In this document: one piece after another, positions 4,930 to 5,586 of the stretch
Numbering within the stretch: position 1 is the stretch's first letter
How the letters are laid out: each line of letters starts with the position of its first letter
NCBI GenBank assembly: GCA_016840125.1
Contig: JAEOSY010000127.1
Location: 1 to 5,586, forward strand
From: Candidatus Helarchaeota archaeon
GTDB lineage: Archaea > Asgardarchaeota > Lokiarchaeia > Helarchaeales > HEL-GB-A
Length of the DNA: 5,586 nt
Reading direction: 5' to 3'
The notes under the pieces: model-generated
Databases searched by the model: none
The model's input: the letters and a program-made list of their open reading frames with translations, nothing else
Told to the model about the DNA's origin: nothing
Program-made: the position numbers and the translations under genes

Positions 4930-5586
4930 ATGAAAATAAATCCTCCACATAATCGTTTTATTATTTTCTCTGGTGGTGGTGGTCTCGTCTTACGAGAACA
5001 AACAATTAAACTTTCAGCAGGAAGAAATATTATTGAAATCCTGGATGTTCCTTCTAGTTTTGATGAAGATACCGTTAGTGTTGAGCTTGAGGGCAGCGAA
5101 GCGGAATTAATTCAAATTGTGGTTAAAAAGCCTGATCGTCGATTTGTTGAAGACGCCATGCAGAGAGAGCGACAAGCAAGTGAACGCATCTTGTCCGAAT
5201 CAGTTGATATCCGGACAGAGCTGCGTGAAGAGCTTCTTACCATTTGCGAGGGCATTCGCTCATATAGATATGAGGATAGCTTCTCTGAATTAGTAATTAC
5301 TATTGATTCTAAAAAAGAAGAAATGGGCAAGATTATGATTTCTTATTTTTTAGATGACGGTAGGATCTGGTGGACTCCCAGCATACAGGTTGACATAGGT
5401 GAGAATGACAAAGAAGCCCGTATTACGGGATATATTCTTGTTGAGAACCAGACAACTCTTAATTTTGAAGATGTAGAGTTAGGATTTGTTGAATTCGAAG
5501 GAGCGGGACGTCAGCCACCTCAGGCGCCTCCTTCTCGTGGACCTCCTCCCCCGCCTGGGGCTTCTGCTCCTGCTGGTGCCCCTGCA
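4930..5586 (+). CDS. DUF4140/DUF4139 (MuiA-like) protein, 3'-partial
   Basis: An open frame of 219 codons runs from ATG 4930 off the right edge without a stop. Residues 9-66 resemble the N-terminal DUF4140 domain of mucoidy-inhibitor-A-like proteins: GGGGLVLREQTIKLSAG, then NIIEILDVPSSFDEDTVSVE. Residues 70-110 form a charged helix, clearly shorter than the long coiled coil usual at this place. Residues 116-190 match the start of DUF4139: KIMISYFLDDGRIWWTP, whose W-x-P pattern resembles the family's A-W-x-P, then GYILVENQTTLNFEDVELGF, like the family's 'V-Q-N-T-G-E-D-W-x-D-V-x-L'. From residue 195 the chain becomes rich in proline, glycine and alanine with a PPPPP run, a position where family members commonly carry a flexible insert. 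The rest of DUF4139 should follow outside the window. No signal peptide or membrane segment is seen, so it is likely cytoplasmic. The biochemical role of the family is unknown. Confidence 0.7.
   Translation, partial: MKINPPHNRFIIFSGGGGLVLREQTIKLSAGRNIIEILDVPSSFDEDTVSVELEGSEAELIQIVVKKPDRRFVEDAMQRERQASERILSESVDIRTELREELLTICEGIRSYRYEDSFSELVITIDSKKEEMGKIMISYFLDDGRIWWTPSIQVDIGENDKEARITGYILVENQTTLNFEDVELGFVEFEGAGRQPPQAPPSRGPPPPPGASAPAGAPA

Noticed and set aside
5112..5330. 72-codon minus-strand frame, rich in Ser and Arg
   Set aside because: It is antisense to the MuiA-like frame, whose two domain patterns are clear; its Ser/Arg-rich composition is what a reversed charged helix gives.

Overview
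This is a mostly AT-rich window (sampled non-IS coding stretches are about 38% G+C). It probably comes from an archaeon. GGTG-type ribosome binding sites lie 8-9 nt before two start codons, and BRE/TATA-like boxes lie about 40-60 nt before starts. The host-type proteins also look archaeal: a multi-domain Lrp-like winged-helix protein, a tandem GNAT and a MuiA-like protein. An Asgard (Heimdallarchaeia-like) source would fit the low G+C and the Lrp-like repeats, but the sequence does not prove it.

Layout: (1) 1-1307, + strand: a protein with at least two winged helix-turn-helix modules, probably cut at its 5' end by the window edge. (2) 1308-1567: AT-rich spacer. (3) About 1568-2923: a 1.36-kb insertion sequence with one minus-strand DDE transposase (1622-2872). 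It is clearly richer in G+C than its surroundings, has imperfect 15-bp terminal inverted repeats, and carries a 27-nt hairpin over the transposase start. (4) 2980-3213, + strand: a 77-residue protein with two membrane helices, 56 bp past the putative IS end. (5) 3214-3693: a 480-bp non-coding stretch with hairpins and three 12-bp direct repeats spaced 41-42 bp apart. (6) 3694-4713, + strand: a tandem GNAT acetyltransferase with its own archaeal-type promoter. (7) 4714-4929: a spacer with a TATA box. (8) 4930 to the right edge, + strand: an incomplete DUF4140/DUF4139 (MuiA-like) protein that ends in a proline-rich segment.

The genes do not form an obvious operon or a recognisable pathway. Each host-type gene is separated by a sizeable spacer, and two have their own promoter-like signal. 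The most coherent regulatory picture is in the IS: a hairpin that could block transposase translation on read-through transcripts but not on transcripts from the element's own promoter. The least explained structure is the helically phased repeat array upstream of the GNAT gene. I see no clear multi-gene novel system such as defence, secretion or CRISPR.
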